NCBI GenBank assembly: GCA_013115135.1
Contig: JABANP010000211.1
Coordinates: 21,504 to 85,503 of the forward strand
From: Perkinsus olseni
Lineage: Eukaryota > Perkinsozoa > Perkinsida > Perkinsidae
Length of the DNA stretch: 64,000 nucleotides
Reading direction: 5' to 3'
Shown: one piece after another, positions 44,931 to 55,136 of the stretch
Layout: the number at the start of each line of letters is the position of its first letter
Position numbering within the stretch: the stretch's first letter is position 1
The notes under the pieces: model-generated
What the model saw: the letters and a program-made list of their open reading frames with translations, nothing else
Databases searched by the model: none
What the model was told of the DNA's origin: nothing
Program-made: the position numbers and the translations under genes

Positions 44931-45485
44931 AAGCGCGATCCCGGTGGCCGACTGCTCACTATCCGAGCTTCTATCGAACATCAGTCAGGGCCAATGACTC
45001 GAAGTCGGGACCCCTCCCTGGGAAGCGCGCGGCAGGGCGAGCGAGATCTACGCTCCGATTTTGTATTGTACTTGCCCCTTGGATTGTAGTACCTCTACTA
45101 CCTTGGACTATGCTCGCAGAGCAGTCCAGGCTATATTTCAGGGTTCATGAAGTTCATGGCGTCGATGTCGTCACGGAGGGGCATTGTGCATGCGTGCAGA
45201 GATCGATCCCGTTATTTCGGCTCATCTCTCGTACTGAATTGGGGATGTTTCGCGCTCTCTCATGGGTCCGGCGAACCTCTTTCTGTCTAACCTACAATCA
45301 TCAGTAGTTCCGGACCTGGCTCATCACTTGATGGCTGCTCCCTGACAGGCTATGAGTATAACCGGGGACTAGGGGTTCTCGGAGGATGACCGGAGAAAAG
45401 ACTCCTCGTTAGTGTGGAGGCACCGGAGTAAGATCGCCCTTCTTCTCCATGTTACTCCCCTGTGACCGACCCTTCTATCGAACTC

Positions 45486-45677
45486 CTAAGAACGGGTTAT
45501 TGCCAGTAACGGCGCTAAGCACAGCAGCAAGAATCCCACCTGCATGTACACCAAAGCGATCGGAAATATGGAGGTTACGTCGGCCAGAGAGAACGGGAAT
45601 GTGTCCCATGCTTGGACATTCTGAATGATCGATACGCTCCTAAGGGGATAAAGAACGCAATCGGTTGCGAAGCACAT
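45486..45677 (-). CDS. Possible small membrane protein
   Basis: ATG at 45677; 63 residues, ending with a hydrophobic stretch (FPIALVYMQVGFLLLCLAPL) and a short tail. There is no paralog in the window and no family is recognised. It could also be the last exon of a spliced gene or a chance frame. Confidence 0.25.
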   Translation of the reverse strand: MCFATDCVLYPLRSVSIIQNVQAWDTFPFSLADVTSIFPIALVYMQVGFLLLCLAPLLAITRS

Positions 45678-46616
45678 CCTCGCTTGTTGTTCGCGCCAGC
45701 GGGACTTATTCTATGCCGATGATATTGTCTGTGATGAGGGGGATGAAGCTGAGGGAGCGTTCACCTCGGAAGAGGGTACGACGGTGACACTCATGAAGAA
45801 AGGAAGATGATCACTGCTGTGCTCATGGTGAATGGTTCTCGACTAGAATGCTCCTTTTGAAGTGAGCTACGAACCGACAACGGGGTGGTATGGGACGGGT
45901 GAGGAGTGTACCGGGCAGCAGTCTGCTTGTACTTTCAACATGCCAGGTTAGAATCCTTGTTAGATGACATGATATTGCAAACTCCGCAGTCATGAAGAGC
46001 GTTACTCAATTGACTTCCGAGACTAGTGAGATCTCCAAGGCGTTATCTCGCGGAGTCGTCGCAGCCCGGATGTTGCTGTTGTAAAACCGTCTTGCTCACA
46101 ACGAGATGCCCACCGGTTTCTTCTACCTTCCAACCGACCTCAAGTGCACGTCAATGGGCGCCTACAGGGGAACCGTTAAACCATCTCAGTTGAGTGGAAC
46201 ATTGACTGCCATTCAACGCTAACCGTTTAGGACGGCAAGATGTCCTCTTCGCCGCCACTACTGACCAACTCACCAAAGACTCGACAGCATCAGACCAAGT
46301 AGTCGTATACTCAAAAGCCACTCAGATGCCTCGACCCACCAACCCACTCAAAGCTGTTGGATGCTGGGCTCCACTGTCCCTCGAGAGTACAGGATATGTA
46401 CCACCCCGCCCCTGATTACTGCTTTCTTATCTAAAACACGTTTGTGTAAGACTGTCCCCTTCATTGTCCCTCTAAGCTCATCTTGATGCTAGCCTTATAC
46501 TAGCTGAGGTTATCCATCGTGAATGGCGACTGAATTCATTAAGTGTTATTTAAAGCAATGTTTGGTACTGTTAGATCCTCCTTTCTGAGCTCATTCTCCT
46601 CAGTTGCTTTTAATTC

Positions 46617-48116
46617 ATGTTTGGATTCGCTATTCTCGCGGGTGCTGCTGCTGCTTCTATCGGTGTTATGGCCTCCGCTTCCTCTGAGGTCGTCCCCGAT
46701 GGGTGGTGTGAGGATGATCATCATGTTATGATTTACGAGAATTGTTATGAAAATCTCATCTCGTGTCACTTCCTACCAACTGATGGTATAAAGATGATCG
46801 ACTATGATGCAATGATGAAGGGTTATTGGGACTTCCTCATCTCTGCTCAAGATTTGGGCACTGGTGAGTATTCGGTATTCCGGGCTAGTTCGAGCGACGA
46901 TACTGATAGAGAGGTCATGATTAATGCCAAGGCCGATTCAATCGCTTCCGCCACTACTGGTTTCTACACTGCCAGTATTCCCCCGGCGTATATTTGGGCT
47001 GTCGTTGACAACGAGATCAGACTCTATGGCACTCCGGAGACTAAAGACCTTCAGTTGGGCCTTGGTTTGGGTGATTACAAGGTTTTGGAGTCAGCTTCGA
47101 GTGATCATACTTGGACCTCAATTAATTGGTATCAGAATGATGATCATCCGTACTTGTATGCTGTTGATGCTAAGAACAATCAGGTCTACCAATGGGATCC
47201 GATATCGGATGGTGTTGAAACTGCGTCGAAAAAGCTGGTCGCGGGTAATGCTGATGGTAAGGCAATTGATGATGATGAGCATTTGTATTATCCCCAAGGA
47301 GTGCAGTCTATGCATGGTTACATTTACATATCCCAGCTTGGCAATGGTGAGGACTCAGTGAATCAGTATCGTGTCGTTAAGTGGGAGCCTTCGAGTACGA
47401 AGAGAGAGTTCAAGTTCAACTTCAAGATGAATGGACGCTTTGGTTTCTTGACTTATGACGAAGATGGTTTACTCAACACTATCAGTTATCGATACGGTGA
47501 TGATGCAATTTATACTCAGTGTGCTGAGGTCCCCGATGGAGATGCCGTCATACTTGGAGGAGGCTGCGGTACTGGTCATGATACTAATCAGTTTGTTAAT
47601 GCTGACGATGGAGTGTTCGGTATGAGTTTCTACTGGGGTTACACAATCTGGGATTACAACGCAGATCCCGACAGGTTCGTCTTCTGGCCCACACCCAATG
47701 TTACTTGCCCAACCACCACTACCACAACTACCACTACTCCCAGTACTACTACGGCTGCTGCCACGACTACTGAGGCATCACCTTCTACTACGTCTTGTGG
47801 CAAGAAGGAGTGTAGCGTCGGTGATGAGCAGTGTTCGTCGTATATACCCGGTAGTTACTGTAAATACTGGGAAGTCCCACAAATTTGTTCCGGTTCCAAT
47901 ATGGAATGCTCATGTGATAAGGTCATAACCACAAGCACTACAACAACTGGAATGATGCCGACAACTTCTACCGCACCACCCACAACTCCCTTCAATTGTG
48001 AGAATGGTGATGCATACTGTTGCTCTCAGTACACTGGTAGTTACTGTAAATACTGGTCCTATCCATCAGTATGCTCGGGTACTAATATCCCATGCTCTTG
48101 TGATGTACAAGCTTAA
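46617..48116 (+). CDS. Secreted propeller-like protein with Thr linker and two six-cysteine modules, copy A
   Basis: ATG at 46617; 499 residues. A signal peptide (FGFAILAGAAAASIGVMASA) is followed by about 340 residues that look like a beta-propeller: repeated aromatic/Asp strands such as PYLYAVDAKNNQVYQWDP, YYPQGVQSMHGYIYISQLG and NQYRVVKWEP. A Thr-rich linker then leads to two modules near residues 398 and 460, each C-x6-C-x8-C-x8-C-x6-C-x-C with GSYCKYW. The protein is expected to be extracellular; substrate or partner unknown. The propeller call is from pattern only. The modules tie it to the giant Thr-rich gene. Compared with copy B it differs at three residues (Glu/Lys, Ser/Pro, Tyr/Phe). 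Confidence 0.8.
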   Translation: MFGFAILAGAAAASIGVMASASSEVVPDGWCEDDHHVMIYENCYENLISCHFLPTDGIKMIDYDAMMKGYWDFLISAQDLGTGEYSVFRASSSDDTDREVMINAKADSIASATTGFYTASIPPAYIWAVVDNEIRLYGTPETKDLQLGLGLGDYKVLESASSDHTWTSINWYQNDDHPYLYAVDAKNNQVYQWDPISDGVETASKKLVAGNADGKAIDDDEHLYYPQGVQSMHGYIYISQLGNGEDSVNQYRVVKWEPSSTKREFKFNFKMNGRFGFLTYDEDGLLNTISYRYGDDAIYTQCAEVPDGDAVILGGGCGTGHDTNQFVNADDGVFGMSFYWGYTIWDYNADPDRFVFWPTPNVTCPTTTTTTTTTPSTTTAAATTTEASPSTTSCGKKECSVGDEQCSSYIPGSYCKYWEVPQICSGSNMECSCDKVITTSTTTTGMMPTTSTAPPTTPFNCENGDAYCCSQYTGSYCKYWSYPSVCSGTNIPCSCDVQA

Positions 48117-48142
48117 TGGTGATGATGATTTAATAATCGACT

Positions 48143-48163
48143 AATACTCACGCGAAGAGTATT
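48143..48163 (+). other. 3' flank hairpin (copy A)
   Basis: AATACTC, loop ACGCGAA, GAGTATT: a perfect 7-bp stem 27 bases after the stop. It overlaps an alternative hairpin (CGAAGA...TCTTCG). Conserved in copies B (51610-51630) and C (61750-61770). Confidence 0.5.
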
Positions 48164-48504
48164 TTTCTTCGACTCTAGCCAAATGTGTTTCTTCTGTTCT
48201 TCTTTCTATTCTATTCTTACTGCCTCTGTTCTTGTGAAGTTGCCATTCGTGTGCCGTTACTTTACTTGTTGCGTTGTAGTTCTTTGTGAGGTGATGAGTC
48301 GCGATCGAAGTAACCGACTCTTACAAGTAAACTTTCACTAGCAGTCCGATAAAGACGTGGTTGGGGCGTGTGGCCTCCGTCTAACATCCTCTCGCGAGAC
48401 TGGCTCAAACGTTGTGCGATTTTCCGCGATTCATCTGTGAGCCGCCGGTAGTGGGACCACATGTTCTGGTGTATTACTGCATGGTTGTCTATACCCGGTA
48501 CTTC

Positions 48505-48960
48505 TTATAACAAGAGATCTTTAGCGGACTTCGGTTCCTCAAAATACTTGTCGTCTGTTGTCTTGTGGTTGGTCATTGGTGGACCGGTGGTAGTAGAACG
48601 CGTTTTGACCAGTCTCGTGGTTTGAAATGGTGGATAGTATCTCACAAGGTTCCTGCCAGGGCGTGTGTTCACACTAACAACCTCCCCTTCCTCCTCACTG
48701 GATCCGCACGAGCATCGGAGGGGCTGCACGTACCATCATTGCAAATGTCTTGCCACGGTGCGCTGCCAGCACGAGCATCATCTTCAGGACTCAAACAGTC
48801 CAATAATGAGTTGAATAGGATCGCCCGGTCGATGATCATTCATTCAGTGAGCGGAGAAAGACCATCGGCCAATCCCTTTCGTCTACTACTTGAAGTCTTC
48901 GAAGAGAGCTACTCACGATAGCCAGCCATAGCTGCACATCGGTCACACATGGTTATCAGC
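48505..48960 (-). other. Possible multi-exon gene, not resolved
   Basis: The minus strand shows coding-like pieces: FGLITMCDRCAAMAGY just before a consensus GTGAGT near 48920, SPEDDARAGSAPWQDICND near 48770, and a final frame at 48505-48729 ending FEEPKSAKDLLL. A 49-base GT-AG intron can join ATGATGCTC to CCCCTCCGATGC, but no complete chain of exons could be built. It may be a decayed gene. Part of it is also present, diverged, beside copy C (61260-61330). Confidence 0.25.
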
Positions 48961-49348
48961 CCAAAGTTCTTCTTCCGCCCCTCAAGTTTAGCCGCAAGCA
49001 GCAAGACTCCCATTAACAGCTCTTTAACAGGATTTATTGAGTGTTGCCAACATCCCCAACTCCACAATTCCCGTGATTAGTATTTTGAACCATACCACTT
49101 GACGGGTCTGTCCACACTCGAACGGCTGACGTTTGCATGGTCATCCGTGTTGAATGTCCGTGAATATTGACGTAGGCCATTACTGTATCCTAGAGAGAGC
49201 CCTTTCTCCTGTTGAAAGAGTCGTAGAGACTAGCTATGCTTCATGATAGCAGCCCTCGTGGTGACTTTGTCTAGATGCCTACGGATCGAGCAAGGTTCAC
49301 GCGGATTCATCTTGGTCTTGATTATCATTGGAATAATGATCGTTAATT
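48961..49348. other. Spacer between duplication copies
   Basis: No convincing frame, repeat or RNA gene. Confidence 0.4.
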
Positions 49349-50083
49349 GGAATGCTCCTTTTGAAGTGATGAGGATGAGGAGTGTACCGGGCAGCAGTCT
49401 GCTTGTACTTTCAACATGCCAGGTTAGAATCCTTGTTAGATGACATGATATTGCAAACTCCGCAGTCATGAAGAGCGTTACTCAATTGACGTTCGAGACT
49501 AGTGAGATCTCCAAGGCGTTATCTCGCGGAGTCGTCGCAGCCCGGATGTTGCTGTTGTAAAACCGTCTTGTTCACAACGGGGTGCTCACCGGTTTCTTCA
49601 ACCTTCCAGCCGGCCTCAAGTGTACGTCAATGGGCGCCTACAGGGGAACCGTTAAACCATCTTAGTCGAGTGGAATATTGACTGCCATTTCAACGCTAAC
49701 CGTTTGGGACGGCAAGATGTCCTCTTCGCCACCACTACCGACCAACTCACCAAAGACTCGGCAGCATCAGACCGAGTAGTCGTATACTCAAAAGCCGCTT
49801 AGATGCCTCGACCCACCAACCCACTCAATGCTGAGCTCCACTGTCCCTCGAGAATACAGGATACCCACCACCCCATTTCTGATTACTGATTTCTTATCTA
49901 AAACACTCTTGTGTGGGACTGTCCCCTTCATTGTCCCTCTAAGCTCATTTTGATACTAGCCTTATACTAGCTGCGGTTATCCATCGTGAATGACGTCTGA
50001 ATTCATTAAGTGTTATTTAAAGCAATGTTTGGTACTGTTAGATCCTCCTTTCTGATCTCATTCTCCTCAGTTGCTTTTAATTC

Positions 50084-51583
50084 ATGTTTGGATTCGCTAT
50101 TCTCGCAGGTGCTGCTGCTGCTTCTATCGGTGTTATGGCCTCCGCTTCCTCTGAGGTCGTCCCCGATGGGTGGTGTGAGGATGATCATCATGTTATGATT
50201 TACGAGAATTGTTATAAAAATCTCATCTCGTGTCATTTCCTACCAACTGATGGTATAAAGATGATCGACTATGATGCAATGATGAAGGGTTATTGGGACT
50301 TCCTCATCTCCGCTCAAGATTTGGGCACTGGTGAGTATTCGGTATTCCGGGCTAGTTCGAGCGACGATACTGATAGAGAGGTCATGATTAATGCCAAGGC
50401 CGATTCAATCGCTTCCGCCACTACTGGTTTCTACACTGCCAGTATTCCCCCGGCGTATATTTGGGCTGTCGTTGACAACGAGATCAGACTCTATGGCACT
50501 CCGGAGACTAAAGACCTTCAGTTGGGCCTTGGTTTGGGTGATTACAAGGTTTTGGAGCCAGCTTCGAGTGATCATACTTGGACCTCAATTAATTGGTATC
50601 AGAATGATGATCATCCGTACTTGTATGCTGTTGATGCTAAGAACAATCAGGTCTACCAATGGGATCCGATATCGGATGGTGTTGAAACTGCGTCGAAAAA
50701 GCTGGTCGCGGGTAATGCTGATGGTAAGGCAATTGATGATGATGAGCATTTGTATTATCCCCAAGGAGTGCAGTCTATGCATGGTTACATTTACATATCC
50801 CAGCTTGGCAATGGTGAGGACTCGGTGAATCAGTATCGTGTCGTTAAGTGGGAGCCTTCGAGTACGAAGAGAGAGTTCAAGTTCAACTTCAAGATGAATG
50901 GACGCTTTGGTTTCTTGACTTATGACGAAGATGGTTTACTCAACACTATCAGTTATCGATACGGTGATGATGCAATTTATACTCAGTGTGCTGAGGTCCC
51001 CGATGGAGATGCCGTCATACTTGGAGGAGGCTGCGGTACTGGTCATGATACTAATCAGTTTGTTAATGCTGACGATGGAGTGTTCGGTATGAGTTTCTAC
51101 TGGGGTTTCACAATCTGGGATTACAACGCAGATCCCGACAGGTTCGTCTTCTGGCCCACACCCAATGTTACTTGCCCAACCACCACTACCACAACTACCA
51201 CTACTCCTAGTACTACTACGGCTGCTGCCACGACTACTGAGGCATCACCTTCTACTACGTCTTGTGGCAAGAAGGAGTGTAGCGTCGGTGATGAGCAGTG
51301 TTCGTCGTATATACCCGGTAGTTACTGTAAATACTGGGAAGTCCCACAAATTTGTTCCGGTTCCAATATGGAATGCTCATGTGATAAGGTCATAACCACA
51401 AGCACTACAACAACTGGAATGATGCCGACAACTTCTACCGCACCACCCACAACTCCCTTCAATTGTGAGAATGGTGATGCATACTGTTGCTCTCAGTACA
51501 CTGGTAGTTACTGTAAATACTGGTCCTATCCATCAGTATGCTCGGGTACTAATATCCCATGCTCTTGTGATGTACAAGCTTAA
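50084..51583 (+). CDS. Secreted propeller-like protein with two six-cysteine modules, copy B
   Basis: ATG at 50084; 499 residues, intact, same architecture as the copy at 46617: signal peptide, propeller-like region, Thr linker, two GSYCKYW modules. It carries Lys, Pro and Phe where copy A has Glu, Ser and Tyr (CYKNL, LEPASS, GFTIWD). About 550 bases upstream are shared with copy A, so both should have the same promoter. The shared leader includes ATTAAGTGTTATTTAAAGC and the conserved TTTAATTC just before the ATG. Confidence 0.8.
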   Translation: MFGFAILAGAAAASIGVMASASSEVVPDGWCEDDHHVMIYENCYKNLISCHFLPTDGIKMIDYDAMMKGYWDFLISAQDLGTGEYSVFRASSSDDTDREVMINAKADSIASATTGFYTASIPPAYIWAVVDNEIRLYGTPETKDLQLGLGLGDYKVLEPASSDHTWTSINWYQNDDHPYLYAVDAKNNQVYQWDPISDGVETASKKLVAGNADGKAIDDDEHLYYPQGVQSMHGYIYISQLGNGEDSVNQYRVVKWEPSSTKREFKFNFKMNGRFGFLTYDEDGLLNTISYRYGDDAIYTQCAEVPDGDAVILGGGCGTGHDTNQFVNADDGVFGMSFYWGFTIWDYNADPDRFVFWPTPNVTCPTTTTTTTTTPSTTTAAATTTEASPSTTSCGKKECSVGDEQCSSYIPGSYCKYWEVPQICSGSNMECSCDKVITTSTTTTGMMPTTSTAPPTTPFNCENGDAYCCSQYTGSYCKYWSYPSVCSGTNIPCSCDVQA

Positions 51584-51609
51584 TGGTGATGATGATTTAA
51601 TAATCGACT

Positions 51610-51630
51610 AATACTCACGCGAAGAGTATT
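51610..51630 (+). other. 3' flank hairpin (copy B)
   Basis: AATACTC, loop ACGCGAA, GAGTATT. The alternative partner is CGAAGAG (51620-51626) with CTCTTCG (51632-51638), a 7-bp stem that excludes the first. Confidence 0.5.
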
Positions 51631-51780
51631 TCTCTTCGACTTTAGCCAAATGTGTTTCTTCTGTTCTTCTTTCTATTCTATTCTTACTGCCTCTGTTCTT
51701 GTGAAGTTGCCATTCGTGTGCCGTTACTTTACTTGTTGCGTTGTAGTTCTTTGGGAGGTGATGAGTCGCCATCGAAGTAA

Positions 51781-52343
51781 CTGTCAGTCGTCAGTATGGC
51801 GCCTCGGAATGGAGAGAACTTGGTTGCGCTCTGACAAGGATGTGATCGGGGATCTATTTCAGGAGGGCTCGTAAGGAGCAAAAATTCTTAAGTAACTTTT
51901 GTAACGGTTTTCTCGGAAGTCGGTTTCATATCTATACGATTTGGGTCGTAAGGGTAGGGTGCCATGAGGCTCCTTCTTACCATAAGGCTCCCTACATTAG
52001 GATTACCGAGGCAACGCCCCTATCGTAATGCTATTTTACAAAGGGTTCTTTGGCCTGCTACTCACGGACCTTACGTAAGGTGCAATGAGGCACCTCCGGG
52101 GGTTCTTTGTTGGCGTATGCGATGGGCTCTGTCACAAGAGACCAACTGGAAAATCTGCCCGAAAGTGCTTGAGCGCTAGATCATATTATCCCTGCTACTT
52201 TTGCCGGTTTGCTCGAAACGTTCTCTTGCACCGATAAAATATAAACGAGCAGAATAGCAATTCGACTGTTACAAGCAAGCAAATGCTGTGGATTGTAGAA
52301 CAGGAAGTGCTACTAGTAACATTAGTTGCTGCCATGTGATGTG
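51781..52343. other. Flank of the Ngaro-type element, nothing recognised
   Basis: Contains loosely repeated CATGAGGCTCC / AATGAGGCACC phrases near 51963 and 52084. A 71-codon plus frame at 51964-52179 has no features that support it. Confidence 0.35.
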
Positions 52344-52526
52344 GGAAACCCATAGACGCTGAGGTTGGGAGAGGCATACGCGAAACCAGAACCCGCGAGA
52401 AAAGGACACTAGGTGTCCGACACCTCCTCGAGACCGGATTCGCGAATGCAGACCCGGTGTAGCTAGGGTAAGGAGATCACGTCAAGACCATGAAACTCCA
52501 CAACCCCGAGCCACTCCGGGTCCCCC
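52344..52526 (-). repeat. Split direct repeat Y, outer copy (B2)
   Basis: 183 bases, begins GGAAACCCATAGACGC on the plus strand. Identical as read to 52755-52937. Contains a small hairpin GGACAC-TAG-GTGTCC. Confidence 0.9.
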
Positions 52527-52552
52527 AACGTCAAGGGAATGGGAGGGATGGG

Positions 52553-52721
52553 AAAGAGCTATAACACTTCGTTGCACATCCACCAACACCTCCATATATT
52601 ACTCCACGACTAGCTCACTAGCCAGTCATCGGGTGCCACAGCTCGCACAAACTTTCGCGCTCGCCCGAGCCGCACACACAAGCGTGATCCTAATCACTTG
52701 GAACCACAGCTAGAGGTTTCC
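52553..52721 (-). repeat. Split direct repeat X, internal copy (A2)
   Basis: 169 bases from AAAGAGCTATAACACTTCG to CTAGAGGTTTCC on the plus strand. Identical as read to 59740-59908. Confidence 0.9.
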
Positions 52722-52754
52722 CCCACAAGAAATCGTTCCGCATTTCTCTACGAT

Positions 52755-52937
52755 GGAAACCCATAGACGCTGAGGTTGGGAGAGGCATACGCGAAACCAG
52801 AACCCGCGAGAAAAGGACACTAGGTGTCCGACACCTCCTCGAGACCGGATTCGCGAATGCAGACCCGGTGTAGCTAGGGTAAGGAGATCACGTCAAGACC
52901 ATGAAACTCCACAACCCCGAGCCACTCCGGGTCCCCC
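52755..52937 (-). repeat. Split direct repeat Y, inner copy (B1)
   Basis: Second 183-base copy, separated from the end of X (52721) by 33 bases. The 760 bases between it and the recombinase stop show no frame worth listing. Confidence 0.9.
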
Positions 52938-53697
52938 CACCTCGTAGAAACTCTAGCGTCGTACAAAAGGAAGAAACCTGTCCAACTTGCTACTCCGACA
53001 CCAGTGAACGCTTGCTCGCTGTTAACGACTGCCACGAGGTTACAACCCGATCAGCTAAACAGAGCTCAGTAAGTCTAATCGACTCGACTCGGCGTCGAAC
53101 GCCATGCTCAACACCCACGTCTCATCTCGCATGCCAAATCACGGACTACCACGTAGCCACTGCCACAGGCTGTGGCCCACAGCCGCTATACACTACAGCG
53201 CACTAAACTACTACCACAGATTTTCCAGTCACGGATCTGTGCAAAAGGTTGTTGAACAAGCTACTAACCTGTGTGATTGAACCTAGTAGGCACCCTCGTG
53301 CAAACCCTACCAACATGAATACAAGCCCGATCACTCCATGAAGGCTAAGCCCCGAATCCAGATGGACATAGCACCACGCTCGGCCAGAACCTGACCCGCC
53401 TAAGCAGCACTCCCGTGAAAGTCGTTCACCTCACCTATCCTCTCCGCAGGAGAATACAGAAAAACCATCACAAGAATCTTTGGACGCCCAAATTGCGCCG
53501 GCTGGCCTTCAGAGGGAAACACGAGGAAGGCAGGCAGTCAGAAAACCTGCCACCCCAATTCAGCTGGGGCAAGGCGGGCAATGAAAGATTCACCCTTACG
53601 CCCCCAGCTTCGTACTCTAACACCTTTCTCAAACGCTTCCTCGAAACAGTCGCACACAAAAACAAGGTGACACCACGGCAACATATATGACCCAGGA

Positions 53698-54804
53698 CTA
53701 CGCAACCTGCGACACACAGTCATCGGTCAATACTGAGGCGAAGGAAGCAAATCGTGTGAACCTATCACTATGATCCCGGCCATAGGCCGTCATGATACAC
53801 GCAGGAGTAGACCACCTTCCATGATCCACCAAATCCGTTAACAACACCCCAGCATGTAACATTAAATTAGTCCCCGTTCTTCTCATAGAATGGGAAGTCC
53901 CTCGTCCCTCACCGGAAGAGGCCCGCTGGATGAGATCCCGCAAATCCAAATCCAACTCCTCATAAGACGAAGCAAAAAGGGGACCAACCATGCCTTCTGT
54001 CGCACACCACCATTCACGCAATCTGTGGTAGGGACAGACAACTTCGTCGCACGGACCCTCGCCTCCGTAACAACAGCCTATAACAGTTTTTCGGCCTCTG
54101 GCTCGTTGGTCCGTCTTCGCCCGGACTATCGAAAGAATAGCATAAGGACGTTTCTGCTCACCGTGTTCTACCCAGGTTACACTACTGCGATCAAGCTCGA
54201 CCAACTCCCGCAACCTCAACAAGCCGCACACTCCCACCAAGAAAACCACTGGAGCGGCCTGCCTCCCAGACTCCGGGCGCGACAACGCCACCACACGGAT
54301 CTCAGACTTGGTCAAAGTGCGAGCTCGCAGCGGTTCTTGCCATCCCAAGATCCGATTAGCACCCAACACTGCTAACCTCACCATCTCTTTGGCCGGACCG
54401 GAAATATCCTCAGCAACTTTTCCGTTAGAGCACTGCAACTTACCCACATAATCGACCACCGTTTCCGCTTTAACCCGTCCTTCGCGGACCAAGGCCGAAA
54501 CATACGCCACCAAGCTGTAGCCCGACAACGGCCATGGTGGAATATTCATGCGAACCATCAGGTCCGTGTAGCGCCTTTCAATACAGTTGTATTTCCTATT
54601 AGTGGACGGAGCGCGGGCCGCCGCTAGAACCATATTCATCGTATCAGAGCTCACTGTAGGTATACCCCTCGATTTAGACCCCACAATGCGAACAGACGGA
54701 CGTAGGGCATATGGCTCCGACCCGGAACTATTTCGTTGGCGAGAGTGGGTAAACGAGCTTCGAAGGGCACCCCCCGACCTAACAGCCGGCCGTACCGCTA
54801 CCAA
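53698..54804 (-). CDS. Tyrosine recombinase of the Ngaro/PAT-type element
   Basis: Open over 368 codons. The first codon (54804) is TTG and the first ATG in frame is at residue 56, so the true start is unclear. The catalytic set of the tyrosine recombinase family is visible: Arg at about 199 (GLLRLRELVELD), H-x-x-R at 305-308 (HSMRR), His 328 with Trp 331 (HGRW) and the nucleophile Tyr 341 (TAYGRD). An N-terminal SAM-like helical region (KYNCIERRYTDLM to YVSALVREGRV) precedes them. It would integrate the circular cDNA. The 332 bases to the RT frame show nothing else. Confidence 0.85.
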   Translation of the reverse strand: MVAVRPAVRSGGALRSSFTHSRQRNSSGSEPYALRPSVRIVGSKSRGIPTVSSDTMNMVLAAARAPSTNRKYNCIERRYTDLMVRMNIPPWPLSGYSLVAYVSALVREGRVKAETVVDYVGKLQCSNGKVAEDISGPAKEMVRLAVLGANRILGWQEPLRARTLTKSEIRVVALSRPESGRQAAPVVFLVGVCGLLRLRELVELDRSSVTWVEHGEQKRPYAILSIVRAKTDQRARGRKTVIGCCYGGEGPCDEVVCPYHRLREWWCATEGMVGPLFASSYEELDLDLRDLIQRASSGEGRGTSHSMRRTGTNLMLHAGVLLTDLVDHGRWSTPACIMTAYGRDHSDRFTRFASFASVLTDDCVSQVA

Positions 54805-55136
54805 TTGTACCTAAGAACAACCTGCTGCAACGAATCAAAACACGGACTGTCTACGCGAGAAACACCTCCGATGACTCAGCACGCTCCAAACGACTCGTCG
54901 CGCCCCCATAAATCTTCGGACATCTCGACTCCAGCACCTGGGCGACCTTGCCAGCGATGTGAGGATCCATAGAAAGCACCCTGGAACCAACATCAACAAA
55001 ACAACCCAGGTACACACCTGGGCTCACGCAGGACTCCCGGAATCAACAAAGACGCAACGACGTATGGACAAGGAAGAAACTACAATGAACAGCTCTTCGT
55101 ACCAGTAGGTTGCCCTAGCGCACAACTAGAGCTCTC

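Larger units (their letters stand above)
44730..46616. other. 1.9 kb, mostly noncoding
   Basis: Left part is the upstream region of glycosyltransferase paralog 3. Plus-strand frames at 44907-45089 and 45110-45307 are not convincing. A minus-strand 63-residue frame with a hydrophobic end is listed separately. From about 45848 rightwards the sequence belongs to the segmental duplication and is the presumed promoter region of the 46617 gene. Confidence 0.4.
45848..48500 (+). repeat. Segmental duplication, direct copy A
   Basis: From AATGCTCCTTTTGAAGTGA through the whole 46617 gene and its 3' flank this segment matches 49349-51780 (direct) and the reverse complement of about 61260-64000. Copy A has a 24-base or so insertion near 45868 relative to copy B. 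Only copies A and C share the flank 48300-48490. Confidence 0.85.
49349..51780 (+). repeat. Segmental duplication, direct copy B
   Basis: Near-identical to copy A from AATGCTCCTTTTGAAGTGA to GATGAGTCGCCATCGAAGTAAC; the offset is about 3.47 kb. The similarity ends abruptly at about 51780, where copies A and C continue together and B does not. Confidence 0.85.

Noticed and set aside
46543..46731. Short plus and minus frames across the signal-peptide region of the propeller-like gene
   Set aside because: Overlap the conserved start of the 499-residue gene in other frames and begin in its leader.
54587..54972. Plus-strand frames inside the Ngaro/PAT-type element
   Set aside because: Complement shadows of the recombinase and its leader; the minus-strand frames carry the catalytic motifs.
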